Assembly (NCBI RefSeq): GCF_001941845.1
Contig: NZ_CP018870.1
Span: forward strand, 1,638,501-1,702,500
Length of the DNA: 64,000 nucleotides
Direction of reading: 5' to 3'
From: Streptomyces sp. TN58
GTDB lineage: Bacteria; Actinomycetota; Actinomycetes; Streptomycetales; Streptomycetaceae
How positions within the stretch are numbered: position 1 is the first letter of the stretch; the number at the start of each line of letters is the position of its first letter. Shown here one piece after another: positions 47,117 through 56,031 of the stretch. Both the position numbers and the translations under genes were made by a program. The notes under the pieces are model-generated. The model made no database searches. It was not told where the DNA came from and saw only the letters and a program-made list of their open reading frames with translations.

Positions 47117-48342
47117 CGGCGGGGGCGCTCCGTCAGTTCGTCGTAGACCGACAGGACCTGGGCCACCGTGTCGTCCTCGGACGGCCATGTCGCGGCCTGT
47201 ACGCGCCCCGCGGCGGCCAGGTCGGCCCGGCGGGCCGGATCGGCCAGGAGGCCGGCCACGGCCGAGGCGAGGGCGTGCGCCTCCCCCGGCGGGACGAGCA
47301 CCGCGCCCTCGCCCACCAGCTCCGGCACACCGCCGACCGCCGTGGCGACCAGCGGCACGCCCGCCCGCAGGGCCTCCTGCGCGGGCAGGGCCCGGCCCTC
47401 CCGGCGGCTCGGCAGCACCGCCAGGTCCGCCGCCGCCAGCAGCTGCGCCGCGTCCCGGCGGCGCCCGAGCAGCCGGACGGGGAGCCGTTCCGCCTCGATC
47501 CGCCGGGCCAGTTCGGCCCGTAGCGGCCCCTCGCCCGCGATCACCAGCAGCGGTACGGGCTCCAGGGCCCGCCACTCCCGCGCCGCGTCGAGCAGGACGG
47601 AGTACCCGCGGTGCGCCACCAGGCTGCCGACCGCGATCAGCAACGGCCGCTCGACGACGCCGAGTTCCGCGCGCAGTTTCCCCGGGTCCGGCCGCGCCCC
47701 CTCCGGGGCGGCGGGGAGCGCCACGGGAGCGAGCCGCGCGTCCCTGGCGCCCCGCTGCCGGGCGAGGTCCACGAGGTCCGAGGAGGCTCCGAGGACCACC
47801 GCGGCGGCCCGCGCCACGCGCCGTTCCAGTATCCGGCTCAGGCGCCCGAGCGCGCCGGGCGCCGCCGGGCCGTCGCCGTGCCAGCTCACCACCAGCGGCA
47901 CCCGCCGGCCGTGTATGGCCAGCGCGGCCCGCAGCCCTGCCCGCACCCCGTGCGCGTGTACGACGTCGGCGCCGGCGCACGCCGCCCGCAGCACGCTCAC
48001 CGCGTCGGGCGCGAACTCCGCCCCGGCGCCGGTGAAGTCGTACTCCCCCTCGGCCTGGACGGGGGCGCACACCGTGACCCGGACCCCGCGCGCGGCGAGG
48101 CCGGTGGCGAGCGATCGGACGTGCGCGCAACTGCCCGCGCCCGCACCGCCGCCGAGCACGTGGACGGTGCGCAGCGGCTGGCGCCCGTAGGGCCGTGCCG
48201 CGACGGAGGTGGAGACCGGGGAGCTGCTCACGGGCCGAAGCTCCAGGGTGAGGGGAGTCAGAGACTTCGCCAAGGATGCCAGTCTGTACGCGCGTTCCGG
48301 GACCATATGGGTTCGGATCCTGTGCGAGATGCGGCCGGACAC
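47113..48342 (-). CDS. glycosyltransferase family 4
   Basis: A 409-residue GT-B glycosyltransferase. TVHVLGGGAGAGSCAHVRSLA is the N-terminal glycine-rich donor region, and ADVVHAHGVRAGLRAALAI and PLVVSWHGDG follow. The C-terminal domain has LLIAVGSLVAHRGYSVLLDA, PLLVIAGEGPL and RREGRALPAQEAL, where the EX7E motif lies. GTG 48342 has GAGG seven bases upstream; ATG 48306 is a possible alternative. It likely transfers a nucleotide sugar to a lipid or small-molecule acceptor. The stop codon TAG coincides with the CTAG end of the adjacent element. Confidence 0.85.
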   Translation of the reverse strand: MSGRISHRIRTHMVPERAYRLASLAKSLTPLTLELRPVSSSPVSTSVAARPYGRQPLRTVHVLGGGAGAGSCAHVRSLATGLAARGVRVTVCAPVQAEGEYDFTGAGAEFAPDAVSVLRAACAGADVVHAHGVRAGLRAALAIHGRRVPLVVSWHGDGPAAPGALGRLSRILERRVARAAAVVLGASSDLVDLARQRGARDARLAPVALPAAPEGARPDPGKLRAELGVVERPLLIAVGSLVAHRGYSVLLDAAREWRALEPVPLLVIAGEGPLRAELARRIEAERLPVRLLGRRRDAAQLLAAADLAVLPSRREGRALPAQEALRAGVPLVATAVGGVPELVGEGAVLVPPGEAHALASAVAGLLADPARRADLAAAGRVQAATWPSEDDTVAQVLSVYDELTERPRR

Positions 48343-48437
48343 CCACCGGCCTCACCCACACGGCTTAAGCGGAACCCGGAGAGTGACGCACGGATCGGTC
48401 TGTTTCAGGCTCGAACCGGTCGTTCGCGGACAAGCGG

Positions 48438-48468
48438 AGGGCCCGGAACGTCACTCGTTCCGGGCCCT
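48438..48468 (-). terminator. hairpin terminator of recN
   Basis: A perfect 13-bp stem (48438-48450 with 48456-48468) and a TCACT loop, 18 bp after the recN stop. Confidence 0.8.
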
Positions 48469-48486
48469 TTCGGATGGTGTGCGGGT

Positions 48487-50223
48487 TCACGCGTCGGCGC
48501 GCGCCGCCGCCAGCAGTTCCTCGGCGTGCGCCCGCGCGGAGACGGAGTCCTCGTGCCCGGCGAGCATGCGCGAGAGCTCGCGGATGCGGTCCTCGCCCTC
48601 CAGGACGGTGACGCCGCTGCGGGTGACCGAGCCGTCGTTGGTCTTCTCCACCAGCAGCTGCCGGTCGGCGAAAGCCGCGACCTGCGGCAGGTGGGTGACG
48701 ACGACGACCTGCGCCGACCTGGCGAGCTTCGCCAGGCGCCGGCCGATCTCGACGGCCGCCTTGCCGCCGACGCCCGCGTCGACCTCGTCGAAGAGGTAGG
48801 TGGGCACCGGGTCGGTGCCCGCGAAGACGACCTCCACCGCGAGCATCACCCGGGAGAGCTCACCGCCGGAGGCGCCCTTGGCGATCGGCCGCGGCTGGGC
48901 CCCCGGGTGCGGGGCCAGCAGCAGTTCGACCTCGTCGGCGCCGGAGGGGCCGTAGGCGACCGGGCGGCCGTCCACGTCCACCCCTTCGGGGTCCTCGGTC
49001 TGCCGGATGGCGATCGTCACCCGGGCGTGCGGCATCGCCAGCGAGGCCAGCTCCGCCGTCACCGCGGAGGCGAAGCGGGTCGCCGCCTCCACCCGTGCGT
49101 CGGTCAGGGCCTGGGCCAGCAGGGACAGTTCGGCGCGCAGTCCGTCCCGCTCCGCGGTGAGCTCGGTGATCCGCTCGTCGTCACCGTCCAGCTCCAGCAG
49201 CCTGGCCGCGCCCTGTTCGGCCCACTCCAGCACGGCGTCCACGGTGCCCTCGGAGCCGTACTTGCGGGTCAGCTGCGTCAGCGCGGCCCGGCGCTCCTCC
49301 ACCGCGGCCAGCCGCAGCGGATCGGCGTCCAGGTCGTCGGCGTAGCCCGCGAGTTCCCCGGCGACGTCGGACAGCAGGATGCCGAGCTCCCCGATCCGCT
49401 CGGCGAGCGCGCCGAGCGCCGGGTCGTGCGACCGTACGGACTCCAGTGCCCGGTGTGCTCCGGCGACGAGCATGTTCGCGTCGATGGCCTCCGGGTCCTC
49501 GGGGTTGCCCGCGAGCGCGCCGTGCGCCGCCTGGGCCGCGGAGGCCAGCGCCTCGGCGTGCCCGAGCCGCTCCGCCTCGGCCGCCAGCTCGGCGTCCTCG
49601 CCGGCCACCGGCTCCACGGCCGCGATCTCCTCCAGCCCGAAGCGCAGCAGATCCGCCTCCTGGGCCCGTTCCCGGGCCCGGGTGGTGATCTCGTCGAGCT
49701 CCACGGCGACCGCGCGGAGCCTGCGGTAGGCCGAGCCGTACTTCTCCAGCGGGACGGCGACGGCGTCTCCGGCGTACCGGTCGAGCGCCTGCCGCTGCCG
49801 GGCCGGCCGCAGCAGGCCCTGCTGGTCGGTCTGCCCGTGGACGGCGACCAGGTCGTCGGCGAGTTCGCCGAGCAGGCCGACGGGCACCGAGCGGCCGCCG
49901 ACGTGGGCGCGCGAGCGCCCCTCGGCGGACACCGTCCTGCTGATCAGCAGGGCGCCGTCGTCGAGCTCGGCTCCGGCCCCCTCGGCGCGTACGGCGGCGG
50001 GGGCGTCCGGGCGCATGACGATGCGGCCCTCGACCACCGCCGCCTTGGCCCCGATCCGTACCAGGGCCGGGTCGGCGCGACCGCCGAGCAGCAGCCCGAG
50101 GCTGGTGACGACCATCGTCTTGCCCGCGCCGGTCTCGCCGGTCACCGCGGTGAAACCGGGCGACAGCTCGACCACCGCGTCGTCGATGACCCCGAGCGAC
50201 CGTATCCGCATCTCCTCAAGCAC
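48487..50223 (-). CDS. recN: DNA repair protein RecN
   Basis: A 578-residue SMC-like ATPase. Walker A is TAVTGETGAGKTMVVTSLGL. The long middle (about residues 150-380) is coiled coil. ABC signature KGASGGELSRVMLAVE and Walker B YLFDEVDAGVGGKAAVEIG follow, then VVVVTHLPQVAAFA. RecN holds DNA ends during double-strand break repair. GTG 50221-50223 giving VLEEMRIRSLG is chosen as the conserved N-terminus; an ATG at 50256 would add 11 unconserved residues. Not in an operon with nadK, 205 bp upstream. Confidence 0.93.
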   Translation of the reverse strand: MLEEMRIRSLGVIDDAVVELSPGFTAVTGETGAGKTMVVTSLGLLLGGRADPALVRIGAKAAVVEGRIVMRPDAPAAVRAEGAGAELDDGALLISRTVSAEGRSRAHVGGRSVPVGLLGELADDLVAVHGQTDQQGLLRPARQRQALDRYAGDAVAVPLEKYGSAYRRLRAVAVELDEITTRARERAQEADLLRFGLEEIAAVEPVAGEDAELAAEAERLGHAEALASAAQAAHGALAGNPEDPEAIDANMLVAGAHRALESVRSHDPALGALAERIGELGILLSDVAGELAGYADDLDADPLRLAAVEERRAALTQLTRKYGSEGTVDAVLEWAEQGAARLLELDGDDERITELTAERDGLRAELSLLAQALTDARVEAATRFASAVTAELASLAMPHARVTIAIRQTEDPEGVDVDGRPVAYGPSGADEVELLLAPHPGAQPRPIAKGASGGELSRVMLAVEVVFAGTDPVPTYLFDEVDAGVGGKAAVEIGRRLAKLARSAQVVVVTHLPQVAAFADRQLLVEKTNDGSVTRSGVTVLEGEDRIRELSRMLAGHEDSVSARAHAEELLAAARADA

Positions 50224-50428
50224 GGGACGACGATACCGAGGTTTCCCCGGTGCCATGTGACGTCACCCGCCCCGAGTTTTCCGAACGCATGTGCTATTAA
50301 CGCTGTCGCGGCGGGCCCGGAAAGGCAACACCGCCCAGAGCGGCGGGGCTTGCGGGCGGCGAGGTCCTACGGACACCCGCCGCCTGCGGAAACCTTCGTG
50401 AGGTACGTCCCGCGGTGGGGTACGTCCC

Positions 50429-51337
50429 TCAGTGCGGCGCGCCGCGCCAGCCCGACACCGGCAGCGCGAACTTCGCGACGAGCCGGTCCGTGAAGGACGC
50501 GTGGTGCAGCCGGGCGAGCCGGACGGGCACCGCACCGCGCCGGACCTCCACACGGGCCCCGGCCGGCAGCTCCAGCGTGCGCCTGCCGTCGCACCACAGG
50601 ACCCCGTGCGGGGTGCCGTTCTGCACCTCCACCGCCAGCACCGAGTTCGGCGAGGTCACCAGCGGCTTCGCGAACAGCGCGTGCGCGCTGATCGGCACCA
50701 TCAGCAGGGCCTCCACCTCCGGCCAGACCACCGGCCCGCCGGCGGAGAAGGCGTACGCCGTCGAACCGGTCGGAGTCGCGCAGACGATGCCGTCACAGCC
50801 GAAGCCGGTCACGGGGCGCCCGTCGATCTCCAGGACCACCTCCAGCATCCGCTCCGGGGACACCTTCTGGACCGCGGCCTCGTTCAGCGCCCAGTCCCGG
50901 TGGACGACGTCGCCGTTCGTCCGCACGATCACGTCGAGGGTCATCCGCTCCTCGACCTCGTACGCGCGCGTCACGACCCGGTCCACGACCTTGTCCAGGT
51001 CGTCGCGCTCGGCCTCGGCGAGGAAGCCGACCCGGCCCAGGTTGACGCCGAGCATCGGCACGCCCGAGGCGCGCGCGAACTCGGCGCCCCGCAGCAGGGT
51101 CCCGTCGCCGCCCAGCACCACCAGCAGCTCGCACCCGTCGAGCACCCCCGGCGTGGACTCGGTGACGAGCTCCACCTCCGGCGGCAGCGGCAGGTCCACC
51201 GCCTCGTGGGCGAAGACCCGTACGCCCAGCCCGCAGCGCAGCAGCCCCTTGACGACCAGCTCGGCGCTGCGGATGGCCGCCGGCCGTCCGGTGTGCGCGA
51301 GCAGGAATACGGTCCGTTCCCCCGGAAAATCTGTCAC
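50429..51337 (-). CDS. nadK: NAD kinase
   Basis: A 302-residue enzyme. The signature LVVLGGDGTLLRGAEFA, GVNLGRVGFLAEAE, LNEAAVQKVSP and TPTGSTAYAFSAGGPVVWP are all present. It phosphorylates NAD+ to NADP+. The GTG start overlaps the tlyA stop (GTGA), and tlyA-nadK-recN is a conserved actinobacterial order. Confidence 0.96.
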   Translation of the reverse strand: MTDFPGERTVFLLAHTGRPAAIRSAELVVKGLLRCGLGVRVFAHEAVDLPLPPEVELVTESTPGVLDGCELLVVLGGDGTLLRGAEFARASGVPMLGVNLGRVGFLAEAERDDLDKVVDRVVTRAYEVEERMTLDVIVRTNGDVVHRDWALNEAAVQKVSPERMLEVVLEIDGRPVTGFGCDGIVCATPTGSTAYAFSAGGPVVWPEVEALLMVPISAHALFAKPLVTSPNSVLAVEVQNGTPHGVLWCDGRRTLELPAGARVEVRRGAVPVRLARLHHASFTDRLVAKFALPVSGWRGAPH

Positions 51338-52149
51338 TGAGGCCCCTCCGCCACTGCACGGTCAACATCCGCCGGGTCGAGCGCCGGTGCCCCCGCCCTC
51401 AGCCACAGAAAGTACTCGACGTTCCCGGACGGCCCCGGCAGCGGACTGGCGGTCACTCCCAGGACACCCAGTCCGAGGCCCGCGGCCTGGGCCGCCACCC
51501 CGCGCACGGCTTCCGCCCGCAGCTCCGGGCTGCGCACGACGCCGCCGCCGCCCAGCCGGTCCTTGCCGACCTCGAACTGCGGCTTGACCATCAGCACCAG
51601 GTCGGCGTCCGGCGCCGTGCACCGCACCAGCGCGGGCAGCACCAGGCCGATGGAGATGAAGGACAGGTCGCCGACGACGAGGTCCACCGGGACGCCGTCG
51701 ATCTGCTCGACCGTCAGTTCGCGCACGTTCGTACGGTCCTTCACGGTGACCCGGTCGTCGCTCTGCAGCGACCAGGCGAGCTGCCCGTATCCGACGTCGA
51801 CGGCCATCACGTGGGCCGCACCGGCGCGCAGCAGCACGTCGGTGAAGCCGCCGGTGGAGGCGCCGGCGTCCAGCGCCCGGCGGCCCTCGACCCGCAGCCC
51901 CTGCGGCTGGAAGGCCGCGAGGGCGCCCGCGAGCTTGTGTCCGCCGCGTGAGACGTAGTCGGGGTCGGCGTCGTCCTTGAGGACCACGAGGGCCGCGCTG
52001 GTCTCGACCTGGGTGGCGGCCTTGGTCGCGGTGGTGCCTCCCACGGTCACCCGGCCCGCGGCGATCAGCTGCGCGGCGTGCTCGCGCGAGCGGGCCATGC
52101 TGCGGCGTACCAGTTCGGCGTCCAGGCGGCGGCGTGCCACTCCTGCCAC
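51334..52149 (-). CDS. tlyA: TlyA family rRNA 2'-O-methyltransferase
   Basis: A 271-residue protein. The N-terminal S4 domain is RRLDAELVRRSMARSREHAAQLI. The methyltransferase domain has RALDAGASTGGFTDVLLRAGA as the SAM-binding motif, VGYGQLAWSL, DLVVGDLSFISI and MVKPQFEVGKD. Members methylate ribose positions in 16S and 23S rRNA and influence capreomycin sensitivity. GTG 52147-52149 is chosen; a second GTG lies three codons on. Confidence 0.9.
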   Translation of the reverse strand: MAGVARRRLDAELVRRSMARSREHAAQLIAAGRVTVGGTTATKAATQVETSAALVVLKDDADPDYVSRGGHKLAGALAAFQPQGLRVEGRRALDAGASTGGFTDVLLRAGAAHVMAVDVGYGQLAWSLQSDDRVTVKDRTNVRELTVEQIDGVPVDLVVGDLSFISIGLVLPALVRCTAPDADLVLMVKPQFEVGKDRLGGGGVVRSPELRAEAVRGVAAQAAGLGLGVLGVTASPLPGPSGNVEYFLWLRAGAPALDPADVDRAVAEGPQ

Positions 52150-52156
52150 GTTCGGT

Positions 52157-52417
52157 TCAGCTCCTGTTTTCGTACGGTCCGGGGACGGGCGGTGCGTCCA
52201 GCGCCGTCAGCGCCTCGCGCAGCCCCCGGTGGACATCCTCGTACACGCCGAGGTGTCCGTCCGCCCCGAGGTGGTCCGCGTCCGCCAGCCGCGCCAGGTG
52301 CGCGTCCACGCCGGTGTGGCCGGTGGGGGTGCGTACGACGCCCAGCGGAACGGGCCCGGACGGCCCGGCGGGCTCCGCCGGGGCCTCGGCCCGGGTCTCG
52401 GCTGCTTCGTCGGTCAT
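52157..52417 (-). CDS. small acidic hypothetical protein upstream of tlyA
   Basis: An 86-residue protein from ATG 52415-52417, ending 7 bp before tlyA, so probably its operon leader gene. The first 25 residues are Ala/Pro/Glu-rich. The rest (GHTGVDAHLARLADADHLGA, YEDVHRGLREALTAL) looks helical and is conserved in position in streptomycetes. I recognise no function. Confidence 0.65.
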   Translation of the reverse strand: MTDEAAETRAEAPAEPAGPSGPVPLGVVRTPTGHTGVDAHLARLADADHLGADGHLGVYEDVHRGLREALTALDAPPVPGPYENRS

Positions 52418-52482
52418 GCCATGACGCTACCGCGAAGCGCCCCCGCGGCCACGTGCGGCTCTGCGGTACGGTCGTGATCACG

Positions 52483-52830
52483 ATGGCTACGATCCAGGAG
52501 TGCCGTGAAGCACTCGACCGACTCTCCGACAACCTCGCGCGGGCGGAGGCCGGCGTGCGCGGTGCGGCCGCGTTCGACCGCTCCCTCAGCTGCCACATCA
52601 CGGACCTGGACCAGACGTTCACGGGCCGCCTCGACGGGGGCCGGATCCGGGTGGACGCGGTCGCCGCGGGCCCGCCCGCGCAGAAGGCCGAGATCCGCCT
52701 CGCCATGACCGGCGACGACCTGGTCGCGCTGGTCGCGGGCGAGCTGAAGTTCGCGAAGGCCTGGGCCTCGGGCCGGGTCAGGCTGGAGGCGGGCTTCCGC
52801 GACCTGCTACGGCTGAAGAGCCTGCTCTAG
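52483..52830 (+). CDS. SCP2 sterol-carrier-like domain protein
   Basis: A 115-residue single-domain protein. FDRSLSCHITDLDQTFTGRL, IRLAMTGDDLVALVAGELKFAKAWASGRVRLEAG match the SCP2 sterol-binding fold. It probably binds a lipid-like ligand in the cytoplasm. It is divergent from the small gene upstream of tlyA. Its TAG stop lies inside the CTAG at the left end of a palindromic element, so an insertion there may have reset the end of the gene. Confidence 0.82.
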   Translation: MATIQECREALDRLSDNLARAEAGVRGAAAFDRSLSCHITDLDQTFTGRLDGGRIRVDAVAAGPPAQKAEIRLAMTGDDLVALVAGELKFAKAWASGRVRLEAGFRDLLRLKSLL

Positions 52831-53007
52831 GGCGTGTTGCGAAAGTGGCGTCGTCCGCCCGCAGGGCGGTGCTCGCCGTGTCTGGTGCGGTGCCTCGCAA
52901 GGCGGAGGGTCGCCCGCGTACCGGTCGTACGCGGGCGACCCCGACAACGCGGCGAGGTGCCGTGCCAGCCACCGCGAGCCAGACGAGACTTTCGCAACAC
53001 GCCCTAG
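52827..53007. mobile_element. 181-bp CTAG-flanked palindromic element (MITE-like)
   Basis: CTAG at 52827-52830 and 53004-53007 borders a long inverted repeat. The outer 22 bp match perfectly (52825-52846 and 52988-53009, GGGCGTGTTGCGAAAGT as core). A central 14-bp hairpin with a 7-nt loop lies near 52916-52950. Most of the element can fold on itself. No coding capacity. It lies between convergent genes and may terminate both. Confidence 0.65.
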
Positions 53008-53043
53008 AGGCGTCCCACCAGCCGGGTCGGGGCCCGCGGGGCC

Positions 53044-53883
53044 CTACAGGGCCCCGGCCTCTGCCGCCGCCTGGGTGCGGGAGCGGCGGGCCGCCGGGAT
53101 CACCAGCGGCGTCCCCGTCTCCGGGTCGTCGATGACCTGGCAGCGCAGCCCGAACACCTTCTCCACGAGCTCCGCCGTGACCACCTCCCGCGGCGGCCCC
53201 TCGGCGACGACCTCGCCGCCCCGCATCGCGATCAGGTGGGTGGCGTAGCGGGCGGCGTGGTTGAGGTCGTGCAGCACGGCGACGAGGGTGCGCCCCTGCG
53301 TCTCGTGCAGTTCGGCGCACAGGTCCAGGACGTCGATCTGGTGCTGGATGTCCAGGTACGTCGTCGGCTCGTCGAGCAGCAGCAGCGGGGTCTGCTGGGC
53401 CAGGGCCATCGCGATCCAGACGCGCTGCCGCTGACCGCCCGACAGCTCGTCGACGGCCCGGTCGGCGAGCTCGGCCACGCCGGTCGAGGCCATCGACTCG
53501 TTGACGATGCGCTCGTCCTCCGGCGACCACTGCCGCAGCAGCCCCTGGTGCGGGTACCGGCCGCGCGAGACGAGGTCGGCCACCGTGATGCCGTCGGGCG
53601 CGATCGAGGACTGCGGGAGCAGGCCGAGGGTCTTGGCGACCTTCTTCGCGGGCATCGACCCGATGGCCTGCCCGTCCAGCAGCACCCGCCCCCGGGACGG
53701 CTTCAGCATCCGCGACAGGGCCCGCAGGAGTGTGGACTTGCCGCAGGCGTTGGGGCCGACGATCACCGTGAAGGAGTTGTCGGGGATCTCCACCGACAGG
53801 TTCTCGGCGATGACCCGCTGGTCGTAGCCGAGGGTCACGTTCTCCGCGGTCAACCGCTGCACTTGCGCACTCCTGAGGTTCAT
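53044..53883 (-). CDS. iron-siderophore ABC transporter, ATPase
   Basis: A 279-residue ATPase of the FecE/FepC type. Walker A is VGPNACGKSTLLRALS, signature DELSGGQRQRVWIAMALAQ, Walker B LLLLDEPTTYLDIQHQ, and the H-loop is VLHDLNHAARY. ATG 53881-53883 overlaps the permease stop (ATGA) with AGGA five bases upstream; a GTG seven codons on also has a good AGGAG. It powers uptake of ferric siderophores. Confidence 0.92.
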   Translation of the reverse strand: MNLRSAQVQRLTAENVTLGYDQRVIAENLSVEIPDNSFTVIVGPNACGKSTLLRALSRMLKPSRGRVLLDGQAIGSMPAKKVAKTLGLLPQSSIAPDGITVADLVSRGRYPHQGLLRQWSPEDERIVNESMASTGVAELADRAVDELSGGQRQRVWIAMALAQQTPLLLLDEPTTYLDIQHQIDVLDLCAELHETQGRTLVAVLHDLNHAARYATHLIAMRGGEVVAEGPPREVVTAELVEKVFGLRCQVIDDPETGTPLVIPAARRSRTQAAAEAGAL

Positions 53884-54926
53884 ATACGTCCTGCCTTGCG
53901 CTCGGTGACGAGCAGCCAGAGCAGATAGACACCGCCGACCAGTCCGGTCACCACACCCACCGGCAGCTGGTCCGCGCCGAAGGCCCGCTGCGAGGCCCAG
54001 TCCGAGAGCAGCAGCACCACCGAGCCCATGAGGGCGCCGGTGAGCAGGTTCGCGCCGGGCGAGCGGGTCAGCCGCCGCGCCAGCTGCGGCGCGGCCAGCG
54101 CGACGAAGCTGATCGGCCCGGCCGCGGCGCTCGCGGCCGTGGTCAGCAGGATCGCGGCCAGCATCAGCAGCAGCCGGGTGCGCTCCACCCGTACTCCCAC
54201 CGCGTACGCGGCGTCGTCGCCCATCTCGATCATCCGCAGGGCCCGGCTCTGCCCCAGCACCAGCGGGAACAGCACCGCGCAGGTCAGCAGCAGCGGCCAC
54301 ACCTGCGCCCAGTCCCGGCCGGCCAGCGAACCGGTCAGCCAGACCATCGCCCGTGAGGCCTCCACCAGCTGGGCCTTGGTGAGCAGGTACTGGATGACGG
54401 CCACCAGCATCGCGGAGGCGCCGATGCCGACCAGGACGAGCCGGTAGCCGTGGATGCCCCGCTTGTAGGCCAGCAGGTAGACGGCGGCGCCGGCCAGCAG
54501 CCCGCCGATGAGCGCGCCGACGGCCACCTCGGTCGCCGAGCCGTTCATCAGGACGATGACGACGAGGGCGCCGACCGCGGAGCCGTAGGAGAAGCCGAGC
54601 AGGTCGGGCGAGCCGAGCGGGTTGCGGGTCACCGACTGGAAGACGGCTCCGGCCATGCCGAGCGCGGCGCCGACGAGCAGGGCGACCAGCACCCGGGGCA
54701 GCCGCAGGTCGTTGACGATGAAGTCGTTGGCGGGGGTGCCGTTGCCGAGGAGGGTCTGTACGACGTCCCACGGCGCGATGTCGAAGTCCCCCGTGCCGAT
54801 GAGCAGGACGGCCATCACGAACGCGGCGAGGACGAGCAGGACGCCGACGGCCAGGGCGCGCCGCTCGATCCGCAGCGACACGCTGCCGGGGAGCCGCACG
54901 GGACGTGCTTTGGCGGTCACGGTCAC
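53880..54926 (-). CDS. iron-siderophore ABC transporter, FecCD permease 2
   Basis: A 348-residue permease with about ten hydrophobic segments. DLRLPRVLVALLVGAALGMAGAVFQ and TRNPLGSPDLLGFSYGSAVG are FecCD signatures, and GPISFVALAAPQLARRL is the ATPase-coupling region. GTG 54924-54926 overlaps the stop of permease 1 by 4 bp. Together the two permeases form the membrane channel. Confidence 0.92.
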   Translation of the reverse strand: MTVTAKARPVRLPGSVSLRIERRALAVGVLLVLAAFVMAVLLIGTGDFDIAPWDVVQTLLGNGTPANDFIVNDLRLPRVLVALLVGAALGMAGAVFQSVTRNPLGSPDLLGFSYGSAVGALVVIVLMNGSATEVAVGALIGGLLAGAAVYLLAYKRGIHGYRLVLVGIGASAMLVAVIQYLLTKAQLVEASRAMVWLTGSLAGRDWAQVWPLLLTCAVLFPLVLGQSRALRMIEMGDDAAYAVGVRVERTRLLLMLAAILLTTAASAAAGPISFVALAAPQLARRLTRSPGANLLTGALMGSVVLLLSDWASQRAFGADQLPVGVVTGLVGGVYLLWLLVTERKAGRI

Positions 54927-55981
54927 AGCTGGGCCATCCTCTTGCGCCGGACGAGGTAGATGAAGACGGGCCCGCCGATGAGGGCGGTGACGATCCCGAC
55001 CTGGAGCTCGGCGGGCCGGGTCACGACCCTGCCGACGACGTCCGCGCCGAGCAGCAGGACGGGCGACAGGACGGCCGAGTACGCGAGCACCCAGCGCATG
55101 TCCGGCCCGGTGAACACGCGCACGAGGTGCGGGATCATCAGGCCGATGAAGACGATCGGCCCGCAGGCGGCGGTCGCCGCACCGCACAGCAGGGTGATGG
55201 CGAGCATCGCGCCGACCCGGGTCCTCGTCAGGTTCGCGCCCAGCGCCCGGGCCGTGTCGTCGCCCATGGCCATCGCGTTGAGCGGCCGGCCGAGCGCCAG
55301 CGCGAGCACCGCGCCGACCAGCAGGAAGGGAGCGACCTGCCGGACCGTGTCCATGTTGGCCGAGGCCAGCGAGCCGACCGTCCAGAAGCGCAGCTTGTCC
55401 AGCGCCTTGCTGTCCATCAGCTGTACGGCGTTGATGTAGCCGACGAGGGCCGCGCTGGCCGCCGTACCGGCGAGCGCGAGGCGCACCGGTGTGGCGCTGC
55501 GGCTGCCGCCGAGCACGTACACGACGACGGAGACGACGGCCGCGCCGAGAAAGGCCCACCACACGAACTCGCTCAGCGAGCTCGCGCCGAGGAAGCTGAT
55601 CGCGGAGACGACGGCGGCCGCGGCGCCCGCGTTGACACCGAGGATGCCGGGCTCGGCCAGCGGGTTGCGGGTCAGCGCCTGCATCACCGCCCCGGACAGT
55701 CCGAGTCCGAGCCCGACCATCAGCCCCAGGAGGGTGCGCGGGACCCGCAGGTCCCGCACGACCACGTCCGAGGTGGTCCCCGAGTAGTGGAAGAGGCCGT
55801 GCCTGACCTCTTCCAGGGGCATCTCCTTGGCTCCCACGGCGATGCTCACCACCGCGATCAGGGCGAGCACCACGAGGGCGCCGGCCAGGCCTGCGGCACG
55901 CGCGGCGTGGCGCGGGCGGGCGACGGCGTCGGGCGGGGGCGCCGCGCTCGGTCCGGATTCAGGGGGACTCTCAACCAACAC
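54923..55981 (-). CDS. iron-siderophore ABC transporter, FecCD permease 1
   Basis: A 352-residue permease. DLRVPRTLLGLMVGLGLGLSGAVMQ, TRNPLAEPGILGVNAGAA, and GPIVFIGLMIPHLVRVF mark the FecCD family. GTG 55979-55981 has no Shine-Dalgarno at normal distance; TAACCT at about -10 and an iron box immediately upstream suggest a leaderless transcript repressed by an IdeR/DmdR-type iron repressor. No substrate-binding lipoprotein gene is adjacent, so that component must be encoded elsewhere. Confidence 0.9.
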   Translation of the reverse strand: MLVESPPESGPSAAPPPDAVARPRHAARAAGLAGALVVLALIAVVSIAVGAKEMPLEEVRHGLFHYSGTTSDVVVRDLRVPRTLLGLMVGLGLGLSGAVMQALTRNPLAEPGILGVNAGAAAAVVSAISFLGASSLSEFVWWAFLGAAVVSVVVYVLGGSRSATPVRLALAGTAASAALVGYINAVQLMDSKALDKLRFWTVGSLASANMDTVRQVAPFLLVGAVLALALGRPLNAMAMGDDTARALGANLTRTRVGAMLAITLLCGAATAACGPIVFIGLMIPHLVRVFTGPDMRWVLAYSAVLSPVLLLGADVVGRVVTRPAELQVGIVTALIGGPVFIYLVRRKRMAQL

Positions 55982-55986
55982 GCAGG

Positions 55987-56005
55987 TTAGGTTAGCCTAG
56001 CCTCC
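55987..56005 (-). promoter_or_regulatory. iron box (IdeR/DmdR-type operator) for the siderophore importer
   Basis: TTAGGTTAGCCTAGCCTCC matches the palindromic iron-box consensus TTAGGTTAGGCTAACCTAA (read on the matching strand) at 16 of 19 positions. The first 13 are perfect. It ends six bases from the permease start codon and overlaps the likely -10 region. Confidence 0.75.
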
Positions 56006-56031
56006 ACCTGGAGCGGACCCCCGGACTCCCG

